Below, in pieces: positions 1 through 9,075 of a stretch of 64,000 nt of DNA. Where the stretch lies: assembly GCF_900108855.1 (NCBI RefSeq), contig NZ_FNXY01000008.1, forward strand, positions 253,620 through 317,619. Direction: 5' to 3'. Both the position numbers and the translations under genes were made by a program. Within the stretch, counting starts at the first letter, position 1, and each line of letters opens with the position of its first letter. A model generated the notes under the pieces. The model worked only from the letters and a program-made list of their open reading frames with translations, did not search any database and was not told the origin of the DNA. This DNA is from Dyadobacter koreensis. GTDB lineage: Bacteria > Bacteroidota > Bacteroidia > Cytophagales > Spirosomataceae.

Positions 1-3000
1 GAATTGAAAGAACTGAGCGCAGAAATCGGCAACTCTTATATCAGCGACGACATCACCTTTCACTACAACCGCTCGGGAGATCTTGGAGATTTTAACCATA
101 AAGTTTTTCTCCGGGGCCATTTTGTTGATACGAAAATTCACTCGGCCGATCTCGGCTTATTTTCAGAATATGTGGACAGGCTCAACGAAACGTGGAAAGT
201 TTCCGGAAATTTTGATGGTCGCGTCGATGATTTTGAGCTTTCAGGTGCGGACGTACGGTTTGGGCAGGGGAGTCGGTTATTGGGAGATTTAGGATTTAAA
301 GGGCTGCCGGATGATAGTCCATTGATGAATATCAAACTGTCATTATCCAAAGTCCTGCCGCTGGATCTGGTTCAATATTATCCTGAATGGAAGTCGCATG
401 AAACTTTGCAAAAGTTCGGAACGACGCTACTGGATGGTTCTTTCAAGGGAACCATTGAAGATTTTGACGTGAAAGCGTCAGCATCTTCAGAACTGGGAAA
501 AGTGGCTGGCGATCTGGTTTTTCATATTTCTGACGAAAAAACCACGACTTATTCCGGCGATATCGAAACCGTCGATTTTGAGATCGGGAAATTACTTGAT
601 CAGCCGGAAACGTGGCAGAGATTGGATTTTTCCGGAAATATTCATGGTAAAGGTCTAGATCTTGCTTACGCTTCAACCAACATGGACGCGATTGTTACCA
701 GAATAGGTTTTAAAAATTATGATTACCGGAATATCGGTTTGAAAGGAAATCTGCAGAATCAATATTTTAACGGATTGGTAAGCTCAAAAGATTCGAATCT
801 GGTTGTAAACCTCGAAGGGGAATTCGACTTGTCGAAGCCAAAAAATTCTTTCGACTTACAGGGTATTATTGAAAAGGCAAACCTTCTTCCGCTAGGTTTC
901 ACGAAAGAAGAGATTACACTGCGTACCGAATTGGATGTGAAAGTTTCAGGTAATACAGTCGATGAACTTGTCGGTGATGCGAAACTCCTGAATACTTTTC
1001 TGATTACGTCGAGCAAGGAAAGAAACCTCGTCATGGACACACTTCTTTTTTCATCGCGTCAAAAACTCGACAAGCGAAGTCTTAACCTGGAAAGTGAGTT
1101 TCTGACTGCAAAAGTGGAGGGTGATTTTGTGCCAACACAGGCATGGAAAGATATTAATCAGGTTTTGTCTGAATATCAGCTTTATTTCTTCGAAAACGAG
1201 TCGGACAGGAATATTTATTACGCGAAGAAAGAAAAGAAAGCAATTCTCAGGAAGTATGAGATTGATTATGAGGTAGAAACGAAAAATATAAGCCGGTTTC
1301 TGGCGTTTTTAAGCCCTGATGTTTATCTTTCTCATGGCTCAAAAGCGGAAGGGAAATTCAAGATGGATAACACCGCTTTTCTTTCTATGAATGCAAAAGC
1401 AGATACTGCGCGCTACGGAAGCAATCAGTTCGTAAATTCAGAAGTAGACGTTACAACTTCAAAATTTGTAAATAGCGCGGAAGTTCTGGCATCCGCGCTC
1501 GTCACTTCCGACAAACAGCAAATGAGTTCGCTTGTTCCTACCGAAAAGCTTGAACTGGAAGGTACCTGGGATGTGGATCATATCGATTTTAACGGTGGAA
1601 TCAGGCAAGTAAGCAGTACTAACCGTGCTAATCTTGCAGGGGAAATCAGATTTTTGCCGGCTGGTCTGGATATAGGATTTAAAAATTCACAGCTTTATCT
1701 GCTGGATGAAGAATGGAATATGCCGGCAAACAGCCTTATTTCGATCGTCGGGAAAGATGTTACTTTTAATAATCTTGGTCTGATCAACGGAAAACAGCGC
1801 TTGTTCGTAAACGGAACGCTGTCAGCAAATCCGGATCGTACGTTGCTTTTTGATATTAAAAACTTCAAACTCGGGACTTTAAATCCTGTTTTTAACACAA
1901 AACTTGCCGGTATCATGGACGGCTCGGCCAAGATGCGGGATGCCTACAACAGTTTCGTACTCGATGCAAATTTCAACATTGAAAGTCTTGGTTATGCAAA
2001 TTATGAGTTTGGGAATTTCCTGGGAACCGGGGAATGGGATCAGATGGATAGTCAGCTGCAGATTGATGCAGAACTTAATAAAGATGCAAAGCGGATTTTT
2101 AGCCTGGTTGGTTCTTATCGCCCCAAGCTCAAAGCCAATACTTTAAATCTGAAAGCCATTTTTAATGATATGGATTTCAAAGCACTTGAGCCATTTTCAG
2201 AGGAACTCGTTTCCGATGTGAGCGGAAAAGCACATGGAACTGTTTTGATAAAGGGTTCTTTGAATGCGCCTGTTTTGGATGGCTCATTAATGGTCGAGAA
2301 AGGCCGGATGAAGTTTGATTATTTGCAATCTGTTTTCACTTTCAGCGATAAAATTAATTTTAGTGAAAGTGAGATAACGGTAAATAATATCACGCTGACC
2401 GATCCTGACGGTAATACGGCTTCACTCAGAGGTGGGGTTTTTCATGATGGATTCAAATACTTCAGTTTGGGATTCAATGCGGATCTGAGAAATTTCAAGA
2501 TTTTAAATACCGCTTCCAAAGACAATGATATGTTTTATGGTACGGCTTATGTTACAGGCCCTGTCAATATTTATGGCCCGATTGACAACATGAATGTTGA
2601 GGCAAACGTAACGAGTAATAAAAACACAAGAATTCATATTCCGCTTGACGGCGCTACCGAAGTCGCTACCCAGGATTATATTCAGTTTGTCAGTCAGATA
2701 TCAAAACAAGACAGTGCGTCTTCTGACAAAGATTCTCCGCAAAGCAAAGTAGCGGGTGGAATTAAAATGAATTTTAATTTCAATCTTACGCCAGACGCAA
2801 CCTGCGAAATTATTTTTGACCGGCAGACCGGAGATATTATCCGGGCAAACGGGAGCGGACGACTAAATTTGAATATCGACACCAAAGGCGATTTCACGAT
2901 GGTCGGTACTTATGAAATCGATAAGGGAGACTACAATTTCACGCTGCAAAATATCATTAACAAGAAATTTACAATCAAACCTGGCAGCCGGATTGTCTGG

Positions 3001-3855
3001 TCGGGAGATCCTTACGGTGCGCAGCTGGACGTAAAAACCGGATATAAACAATTGGTTTCACTTGCCGGCGTACTACCGAATACTTCAAGTCTGAACAACT
3101 CGGAAGCTGCAACTTTATCCCGCAGGTATCCAGTAGAAGTTACCATTGCATTATCCGACCGGCTTATGTCTCCGCAGATTAAGTACGACTTGCAGATTCT
3201 GGATAATCCATCGCTCAGTAATCTGCGCGGGCAGCTGGAAGCTTTCCAGGCGAAGTTAAAATCGGATGAACAGGAATTGAGCAGACAAGTAAGTAGTCTG
3301 TTGGTTGTCAATCAGTTGCTGCCAGAAGCAAACGTAACTACGAACCAGAATTTTGTTGGAAATAGTATCAGTGAACTCGTTTCCAATCAGATTAGCCGAT
3401 GGGCTTCGACGATCAATGAAAATCTGGAAGTGGGTGTCAGCGGCCTTTCGCTTGACCAGAATGCGCTTAATAATTTGCAGCTGCGATTTTCATACCGTTT
3501 TCTTAACGACCGTTTCCGGATTACACGGGATGGGCGGATCAGCTCGGGCGTAACCGGCGCAAATCAATATGACGCAACCAGTATTTTGGGAGAATGGACG
3601 TTGGAATATTGGCTGACACCGTCCGGATCGGTACGTGCGAAAGCTTATAACAGAAACATTCAAAATTCGCTTTATTTGAATAGTACGCTGACAACGGGAG
3701 GAGTAAGTATGCAGTTTACACATAGTTTCAACCGATTTAAGGCTATGCCAAAACCGGTTGAGCTGCAAGTGCCGTATGTCATCCCGGTTGCTGATTCAAC
3801 TGAAAAGGATACCAGTGCAAATAAATTGATCTCACGAAAAGAGCTTATGCGTTAG
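1..3855 (+). CDS. tamB: TamB-like translocation/assembly module protein, C-terminal part
   Basis: The reading frame is open from the first base, so the start lies upstream of the window and about 1,284 residues are visible. The protein is built of long beta-rich, low-cysteine repeats typical of the AsmA/TamB superfamily. The last ~350 residues resemble the DUF490/TamB C-terminal domain, with the polar beta-strand segments around 'GTYEIDKGDYNF' and 'LQLRFSYRF'. TamB-like proteins span the periplasm and are thought to move lipids or outer-membrane proteins between the two membranes. The frame ends in a basic tail (RKELMR). The last 11 bases overlap the 3' end of the opposite-strand thioesterase gene. 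The family is clear; the substrate cannot be told from the sequence. Confidence 0.88.
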   Translation, partial: ELKELSAEIGNSYISDDITFHYNRSGDLGDFNHKVFLRGHFVDTKIHSADLGLFSEYVDRLNETWKVSGNFDGRVDDFELSGADVRFGQGSRLLGDLGFKGLPDDSPLMNIKLSLSKVLPLDLVQYYPEWKSHETLQKFGTTLLDGSFKGTIEDFDVKASASSELGKVAGDLVFHISDEKTTTYSGDIETVDFEIGKLLDQPETWQRLDFSGNIHGKGLDLAYASTNMDAIVTRIGFKNYDYRNIGLKGNLQNQYFNGLVSSKDSNLVVNLEGEFDLSKPKNSFDLQGIIEKANLLPLGFTKEEITLRTELDVKVSGNTVDELVGDAKLLNTFLITSSKERNLVMDTLLFSSRQKLDKRSLNLESEFLTAKVEGDFVPTQAWKDINQVLSEYQLYFFENESDRNIYYAKKEKKAILRKYEIDYEVETKNISRFLAFLSPDVYLSHGSKAEGKFKMDNTAFLSMNAKADTARYGSNQFVNSEVDVTTSKFVNSAEVLASALVTSDKQQMSSLVPTEKLELEGTWDVDHIDFNGGIRQVSSTNRANLAGEIRFLPAGLDIGFKNSQLYLLDEEWNMPANSLISIVGKDVTFNNLGLINGKQRLFVNGTLSANPDRTLLFDIKNFKLGTLNPVFNTKLAGIMDGSAKMRDAYNSFVLDANFNIESLGYANYEFGNFLGTGEWDQMDSQLQIDAELNKDAKRIFSLVGSYRPKLKANTLNLKAIFNDMDFKALEPFSEELVSDVSGKAHGTVLIKGSLNAPVLDGSLMVEKGRMKFDYLQSVFTFSDKINFSESEITVNNITLTDPDGNTASLRGGVFHDGFKYFSLGFNADLRNFKILNTASKDNDMFYGTAYVTGPVNIYGPIDNMNVEANVTSNKNTRIHIPLDGATEVATQDYIQFVSQISKQDSASSDKDSPQSKVAGGIKMNFNFNLTPDATCEIIFDRQTGDIIRANGSGRLNLNIDTKGDFTMVGTYEIDKGDYNFTLQNIINKKFTIKPGSRIVWSGDPYGAQLDVKTGYKQLVSLAGVLPNTSSLNNSEAATLSRRYPVEVTIALSDRLMSPQIKYDLQILDNPSLSNLRGQLEAFQAKLKSDEQELSRQVSSLLVVNQLLPEANVTTNQNFVGNSISELVSNQISRWASTINENLEVGVSGLSLDQNALNNLQLRFSYRFLNDRFRITRDGRISSGVTGANQYDATSILGEWTLEYWLTPSGSVRAKAYNRNIQNSLYLNSTLTTGGVSMQFTHSFNRFKAMPKPVELQVPYVIPVADSTEKDTSANKLISRKELMR

Positions 3856-4372
3856 TTCCCGCCGAAAGTTCATATTTAATCTGGTGAATACGTTCGTTAA
3901 ATTCCAGATTTGGAAAATCGATACCCGGAACACAAGTTGCTGCCAGATAATCCATCACTTCTTTGTGATGCGGAACACGTTTTCCATTCACGATACTGAT
4001 GTGTTTGGAAGTGGTCCAAAGCATCGTTTTCAATTCAGTGCGTTGATCGTTCGTCATAAAATATTCCGTCACCATTGTATCTTCATTATAATAAATGACA
4101 CGGGAAGTAATGCGTGTCCATTCGCTGATCAGGGCCGGACGAACGTAAGCGATTTGATGTTGGTATACAACCCAGCTGGTTTTCAGTTCCCGAAACATGG
4201 CTTCAAAACTGAAACCATAAAGTTTGGAAACCTGGTCTTCGCGGGCATTGAAAAAATATTCAAAATATTTTGAGTTGTTCAGATGCATCAGCGGATCGCA
4301 GTCCTGAAAACGAACAATGACCCGCGATTCTGCTTCAACGGGCATATTAGCGAGGTCGGCAGTAAAAAGCAT
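3845..4372 (-). CDS. Acyl-CoA thioesterase, hotdog fold (YbgC/4HBT type)
   Basis: A 175-residue protein with the 4-hydroxybenzoyl-CoA thioesterase signature 'DCDPLMHLNN' near residues 25-34, a variant of the usual D-x-D-x-x-G-H-V-N-N, followed by 'YFEYFFNARED'. The first Asp is the expected catalytic acid. Such enzymes hydrolyse acyl-CoA thioesters in the cytoplasm. The His normally preceded by Gly is preceded here by Met. The ATG at 4372 is used; an internal ATG at 4345 would give a 166-residue protein closer to the usual family length. The stop codon lies inside the 3' end of the convergent TamB-like gene, so the two mRNAs are complementary at their ends. Substrate chain length is unknown. 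Confidence 0.8.
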   Translation of the reverse strand: MLFTADLANMPVEAESRVIVRFQDCDPLMHLNNSKYFEYFFNAREDQVSKLYGFSFEAMFRELKTSWVVYQHQIAYVRPALISEWTRITSRVIYYNEDTMVTEYFMTNDQRTELKTMLWTTSKHISIVNGKRVPHHKEVMDYLAATCVPGIDFPNLEFNERIHQIKYELSAGTNA

Positions 4373-4416
4373 AGCTGAGATAATTAAAATTTAAAAATAA
4401 AGGGGTCTGGATTTGC

Positions 4417-4824
4417 TTATTCGCCCCGGTATCGAACGGCCAAACCTTTCATAATGTACCCTTCCTTTTTAACAGACGTGTAATATTTATACTGCACATT
4501 GATAAGCGCATTCGCACCGATTTTTTGCGCCTTCATCACAAGTCTTGCCGCCAGAAGTTCTTTTGTATCCGCGTCATTTCCGCGGTACATCATCTTTTTA
4601 TTTTGTGTCTGCCGGGGCGTCAGAGAATCTTCGCTGCTGATTTCCACCCAGCCTATCTCAGAATAGGGGCGGTCCAGAGACTCATTTTCATACAATACTT
4701 CAATCGGGTATTTCTTACTTGTCGAAATTGGAATTCCTGAACTGCATGAAGCAAGAAAACCCGCAAAAAGAAATAAAATCACGCTTACTCTCGCGCGGTG
4801 CGCCATTAGATTATTTTTGATCAT
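4417..4824 (-). CDS. Small lipoprotein of unknown function
   Basis: A 135-residue protein with a basic N-terminus, a hydrophobic stretch and a lipobox (FLASC, Cys at about residue 27), so it is probably a lipid-anchored envelope protein. The C-terminal half contains 'AQKIGANALINVQYKYY', a pattern also seen in YbjQ/RcsF-like small envelope proteins (Ala-rich helix followed by a Gly-Ala-Asn/Asp-Ala strand), but no family can be assigned firmly. It is 44 bases upstream of the thioesterase gene on the same strand and may be cotranscribed with it. A later in-frame ATG (residue 7, MAHRARV) is an alternative start that keeps the whole signal sequence. Confidence 0.7.
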   Translation of the reverse strand: MIKNNLMAHRARVSVILFLFAGFLASCSSGIPISTSKKYPIEVLYENESLDRPYSEIGWVEISSEDSLTPRQTQNKKMMYRGNDADTKELLAARLVMKAQKIGANALINVQYKYYTSVKKEGYIMKGLAVRYRGE

Positions 4825-5052
4825 AGTAACAAAACTGAGAATCTTATTTCTGAATTCCCATCGGTTTAAAAATTAAATGAAGATAGCGGTTTGCTTTCAA
4901 ATTATATATACTCCCGCTGATACCCGGAACGTGGCAAAATTCTAAGAAGGCGTGGATAAGGATTTGTCGCTAAAATATTGAGTACATAAAAGTAAACGCT
5001 ATGAGTTTCTGCTTTGATAAGAGAAGGTAACTATTTGTTGATGATAAATTAG

Positions 5053-5083
5053 TCTGAAAAAACGTTTAAGGAGTATATCTTTG
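5053..5083 (+). promoter_or_regulatory. Candidate Bacteroidota promoter for the first PafA-like gene
   Basis: TATCTTTG at 5076-5083 matches the Bacteroidota -7 consensus TAnnTTTG exactly. A weak -33 element (TCTG, 5053-5056) lies 19 bases before it. The predicted transcript would start near 5090 and carry a leader of about 65 bases before the ATG at 5158. The rest of the 333-base gap (4825-5157) between two divergent genes shows nothing else recognisable. Confidence 0.45.
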
Positions 5084-5157
5084 AAGAAGGTTGATACTTT
5101 TTGTTTTTTACCATATGTGAACTCTGTGAATCGCGATTGACTTTCCTCAAACTCTAT

Positions 5158-6822
5158 ATGACTTCTTTATCAGTATTATTCCAAGGTCTGCTATTTACGT
5201 TCTGTTTTTTAACGACACTTGCTCAGGCTCAGAAGCCAGCTGTGAATTCGACAAAGCTTGCGAGGCCGAAATTGGTGGTCGGTATCGTTGTTGATCAGAT
5301 GCGTTACGATTATCTGTATCGCTATTACAATAAATATGGCGAAGGAGGTTTCAAAAGACTTATTAATGACGGTTACAATTGCCGCAACAATCATTATCAC
5401 TATGCGCTTACGGTGACTGCTGCCGGACATTCCGCTGTGTATACCGGGTCGCTGCCTGCCATAAACGGAATTGTTGGAAATGACTGGTTTGACAGATCAA
5501 CGGGTGAAAAAGTATATTGTACGGACGATAAAGAAGCAGCCACTGTTGGCAGTAACAATGTTACCGTTGGGAAAATGTCGCCGAAAAATCTTCTGACAAG
5601 TACGGTAACAGATCAGCTTCGTATCGCGACGAATTTTCGTTCTAAAACCATAGGTATCGCTATAAAAGACAGAGCATCTATTCTTCCCGCGGGTCATTCG
5701 GCAAATGGTGCTTACTGGTTTGATTCCAAAACCGGAAACTGGGTAACCAGCACATTTTACACCAGCGAGCTGCCAAAATGGGTGCAGGACTATAATGCAA
5801 AAAAAATGCCATCCGAATATTTGAAGCGTGGCTGGCAAACACTTTTGCCGATCGGCCAGTATATAGAAAGCACACCTGACGACGAGCCATGGGAAGGTAA
5901 ATTGCCTGGTGTTTTGAAACCAGTATTTCCATACGAGCTTGCAGGTTTGGCAGGTGACGCGTTTGGCGTCGTAACGACCACGCCCTGGGGAAATACGATG
6001 ACGAAAGACATGGCAATTGCGACGGTAAAAGGTGAAAATCTTGGAAAAGGTACTGATACTGATTTTCTGGCAGTAAGCTTTTCTTCTCCTGACCGAATCG
6101 GCCATGCTTTTGGGCCCACTTCCATTGAGCAGGAAGATAATTATTTACGTCTGGACCGGGAATTTGCTGATATGTTTACCTTTTTTGACAGCTGGGTTGG
6201 AAAAGGAAATTATACCGTTTTCCTGACTGCTGATCACGGTGGGGTAGACGTTCCGGCTTATTGGAATGACCACAAATTGCCAGCCGGACTATTGGATGCG
6301 GCACGGGTTGACGACACGATAAAGAAATCTTTATCTGACGCTTTTGGCTCGGGGGATTTTGTTTTAAGTAATGAAAATTATCAGTGGTATCTTAATCGTA
6401 AGCTTCTGAAAGAAAAGAAAATTTCGATGACAAACGCTGTTGAAGTAGCAAAAACTGCGCTTCTGCAAATCCAGGGGATTGCTGATGTAATTAATCTGAA
6501 TGATATGGGAAAGGCACCGTTAAATGCATATCAACTCGAATTATATAAAAATAATGTCAATGCAAAGAGAAGCGGAGATCTTCAGATTATCTTGCAATCG
6601 GGTTGGTTTGCTGGTACTGGAACGGGCACAGATCATGGAACGCCCTATAATTATGACACGCATGTTCCCTTTCTACTTTATGGTTGGGGGGTATATAAAG
6701 GAGAGACCTTGCGCCGAACTACCATAGCTGATATCGCACCAACAATTTCTTCGTTGCTCCATATTTTACCGCCAAGCGGCAATGTTGGAAATCCTGTTCA
6801 GGAGGCTTTGAAGAAAAACTGA
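5158..6822 (+). CDS. PafA-like alkaline phosphatase (first of a tandem pair)
   Basis: A 554-residue exported phosphatase. The ATG at 5158 gives a clean signal peptide (hydrophobic residues 5-22, then AQAQ), whereas the upstream TTG at 5101 does not. The active site matches the PafA phosphomonoesterase branch of the alkaline phosphatase superfamily: D46 (VVDQMRYD), Thr nucleophile T87 in TAAGHS, N108 (GNDW), K170 and R172 (IKDR), D312/H316 (PDRIGH), D359/H360 (TADHG) and H493 (DHGTPYN). The T-N and T-K/R spacings are the same as in the characterised PafA of Elizabethkingia. It likely releases phosphate from monoesters in the periplasm using two zinc ions. A close paralogue follows 81 bases downstream. 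Confidence 0.88.
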   Translation: MTSLSVLFQGLLFTFCFLTTLAQAQKPAVNSTKLARPKLVVGIVVDQMRYDYLYRYYNKYGEGGFKRLINDGYNCRNNHYHYALTVTAAGHSAVYTGSLPAINGIVGNDWFDRSTGEKVYCTDDKEAATVGSNNVTVGKMSPKNLLTSTVTDQLRIATNFRSKTIGIAIKDRASILPAGHSANGAYWFDSKTGNWVTSTFYTSELPKWVQDYNAKKMPSEYLKRGWQTLLPIGQYIESTPDDEPWEGKLPGVLKPVFPYELAGLAGDAFGVVTTTPWGNTMTKDMAIATVKGENLGKGTDTDFLAVSFSSPDRIGHAFGPTSIEQEDNYLRLDREFADMFTFFDSWVGKGNYTVFLTADHGGVDVPAYWNDHKLPAGLLDAARVDDTIKKSLSDAFGSGDFVLSNENYQWYLNRKLLKEKKISMTNAVEVAKTALLQIQGIADVINLNDMGKAPLNAYQLELYKNNVNAKRSGDLQIILQSGWFAGTGTGTDHGTPYNYDTHVPFLLYGWGVYKGETLRRTTIADIAPTISSLLHILPPSGNVGNPVQEALKKN

Positions 6823-6903
6823 AATCTTAAAATACCATTAAAAACATGCCCTTTTTTGAATTTTAATATACTTTTGACATCAATTAATAAATATTCCTGA
6901 AAC

Positions 6904-8562
6904 GTGAGAAAATTATCTTTCTGGGTTATGGGGGTTCTTGCAACGTTCTCTGTTGCTGCTCAGACACCTAAAAAACCAACCGTTACAAATCCAAAAACGC
7001 TTGCAAGACCGAAATTGGTTGTAGGTATTGTGGTCGATCAAATGCGTTATGATTATTTATATCGCTATTATGATAAATATGTTGAAGGCGGAATTAAACG
7101 CTTTTTGAATGAAGGTTTCAATTGCCGGAATAATCATTACAGTTATGCTTTAACGGTTACTGCTGCGGGCCATGCTTCGATTTATACCGGTTCAGTTCCG
7201 GCTATAAACGGTATTATTGGGAATGAATGGTATGACCAGAATGCATCTAAAGGCGTGTATTGCGTGGAAGACAGTACAGTGAAAACGGTCGGAAGCAACA
7301 ACGTAAGCGTTGGTAAAATGTCGCCGCGTAATCTTCTGACCAGTACAGTTACGGATCAATTGAGAATCGCAACAAATTTTCGTTCGAAAACAATTGGAGT
7401 CGCTATCAAAGACCGCGGATCTATTTTGCCGGCGGGGCATACTGCGAACGGTTCATACTGGTTTGATTCGAACACAGGAAATTGGGTGACAAGTACTTTT
7501 TATATGGATGAACTGCCGCAATGGGCAAAGGACTATAATGCAAAGAAAATGCCGTCTGAATATATGAAACGAGGCTGGCAAACATTGAATCCTATTGAAA
7601 CCTATACGCAAAGCACAGCTGATGACGTAGCTTGGGAGGGAAGATTACCGGGTGCTAAAAAACCGGTTTTCCCTTTTGAACTGGCAGGTTTTGCAGGCGA
7701 TGCGTTTGGAACTGTGACAAGTACGCCTTGGGGGAATACAATTACCAAGGAAATGGCTATTGAAGCTGTAAAGGGCGAAAAACTTGGAAAAGGTTCTGAT
7801 ACCGATTTCCTGGCTATCAGTTTTTCATCACCAGATAAAATCGGGCATATGGCCGGACCAAATTCAGTTGAACAGGAAGATGATTATTTGAAACTTGACA
7901 GAGAATTTGCTGAATTATTTTCGTTTTTAGACAGCTGGACTGGAAAGGGGAACTATACTGTATTTCTAACGGCGGACCACGGTGTTGTGGATGTCCCGGG
8001 TTTTGCCAGGGAACATAAATTACCTGCCGGACTTGCCAGCCGAACAGTTCTTGGTGATATCGTTAAAAAGAACCTGGCGGAAACTTTTGGCGAAGGGGTG
8101 TATATCGCGAGTACTGAAAACAATCAGTTGTATCTAAACCATGCGCTGCTTAAAAAGAAGAAGATATCGGTAGCTCAGGTTTTTGATGTTGTTAAAGAAT
8201 GTCTCCTGCCGGTAGATGGTATCGCTGACGTTCTTAACTTGACGGACATGGGCAGAGCGCCGTTGAACACTTATCAGCTTGAACTTTACAAAAATAACGT
8301 CAATGCGAAGAGGAGCGGAGATATTCAGATCATTACACAGCCTGGATGGTTTTATGGCAGCGCAACGGGGACATCTCACGGAACACCTTATAACTATGAC
8401 ACGCAGGTGCCTTTCGTTATGTTCGGTTGGGGTATCAATAAGGGAGAGACTTTACGACGCACTTCGGTTTCTGATATTGCACCGACAATTGCTTCTCTAT
8501 TGCACATTTTACCGCCAAGTGGAAATATTGGAAATCCGGTAGAGGAAGCTTTGAGGAAATAA
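6904..8562 (+). CDS. PafA-like alkaline phosphatase (second of a tandem pair)
   Basis: A 552-residue paralogue of the preceding gene, collinear throughout and highly similar. A GTG start at 6904 opens a signal peptide (MRKLSFWVMGVLATFSVAAQ). All catalytic positions are kept: D45, T86 in TAAGHA, N107, K169/R171 (IKDR), the PDKIGH and TADHG metal motifs, and the His of SHGTPYN. Differences cluster near the metal sites: GVVDV instead of GGVDV after TADH, and Ser instead of Asp before the last metal His. These could tune substrate preference. A -7-like TACTTTTG at 6869-6876 lies in the 81-base gap but has no convincing -33 partner, so the gene may be read with the first one. A hairpin terminator follows. 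Confidence 0.88.
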   Translation: MRKLSFWVMGVLATFSVAAQTPKKPTVTNPKTLARPKLVVGIVVDQMRYDYLYRYYDKYVEGGIKRFLNEGFNCRNNHYSYALTVTAAGHASIYTGSVPAINGIIGNEWYDQNASKGVYCVEDSTVKTVGSNNVSVGKMSPRNLLTSTVTDQLRIATNFRSKTIGVAIKDRGSILPAGHTANGSYWFDSNTGNWVTSTFYMDELPQWAKDYNAKKMPSEYMKRGWQTLNPIETYTQSTADDVAWEGRLPGAKKPVFPFELAGFAGDAFGTVTSTPWGNTITKEMAIEAVKGEKLGKGSDTDFLAISFSSPDKIGHMAGPNSVEQEDDYLKLDREFAELFSFLDSWTGKGNYTVFLTADHGVVDVPGFAREHKLPAGLASRTVLGDIVKKNLAETFGEGVYIASTENNQLYLNHALLKKKKISVAQVFDVVKECLLPVDGIADVLNLTDMGRAPLNTYQLELYKNNVNAKRSGDIQIITQPGWFYGSATGTSHGTPYNYDTQVPFVMFGWGINKGETLRRTSVSDIAPTIASLLHILPPSGNIGNPVEEALRK

Positions 8563-8584
8563 AATTGAAATAATGCATAAGGAA

Positions 8585-8613
8585 ATGGCTTGCAGAAGTA
8601 CTCTGCAGGCCAT
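8585..8613 (+). terminator. Hairpin terminator after the phosphatase pair
   Basis: A 12-bp stem with one G-T pair (ATGGCTTGCAGA at 8585-8596 against TCTGCAGGCCAT at 8602-8613), a 5-base loop, then a T-rich stretch. It sits between the convergent phosphatase and NfeD genes. Confidence 0.6.
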
Positions 8614-8628
8614 CTCTTTTATAAAGCC

Positions 8629-9075
8629 CTAAGATTCTTCCACTACCAAAGTTATTCCTTCGGTTCTTTGGATGATCACTTTACTTCCGGCTTCGATCGG
8701 ATTATGATTAACAGAAGTTGCGTTCCACTCAGCGCCTCGATAATAAATTTTTCCTGAACCGTTCGACGGAATGTCTCGTATGACCATGGCAGTTTCGCCA
8801 ACAAATTCTCTGTATTCCTGATGCTTTTCACGTCTCATCTCCATTAATTTTTGCGCATGCCTGCGGAAGATCATTAAACTTGTGATGGAGATAAGAGAGA
8901 AGGCAATTATCTGATATTCTAAGCTTGGAAGTAAACCGATCGCTGCAAACAAAGCTGTGAATAAACCTCCGACAGCAAAAAATACGAACACGAGGGCAAC
9001 GCTGACCAACTCAGCGACCAGCATCAGCAATCCGATTATCATCCATATTTGTGGCAACGACAAATCCATAATCAT
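8629..9075 (-). CDS. NfeD-like membrane protein
   Basis: A 148-residue protein with two or three N-terminal membrane segments (residues ~8-70) and a C-terminal OB-fold domain (~80-148) containing 'VGETAMV' and 'NGSGKIYYRGAEWNA', the typical NfeD C-terminal pattern. The start codon overlaps the stop of the upstream SPFH gene by 4 bases (ATGA), so the two are translationally coupled. NfeD proteins pair with SPFH/stomatin proteins in membrane microdomains, and the gene pair seen here is the classical arrangement. This is the short form without the ClpP-like protease domain. Confidence 0.88.
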   Translation of the reverse strand: MIMDLSLPQIWMIIGLLMLVAELVSVALVFVFFAVGGLFTALFAAIGLLPSLEYQIIAFSLISITSLMIFRRHAQKLMEMRREKHQEYREFVGETAMVIRDIPSNGSGKIYYRGAEWNATSVNHNPIEAGSKVIIQRTEGITLVVEES

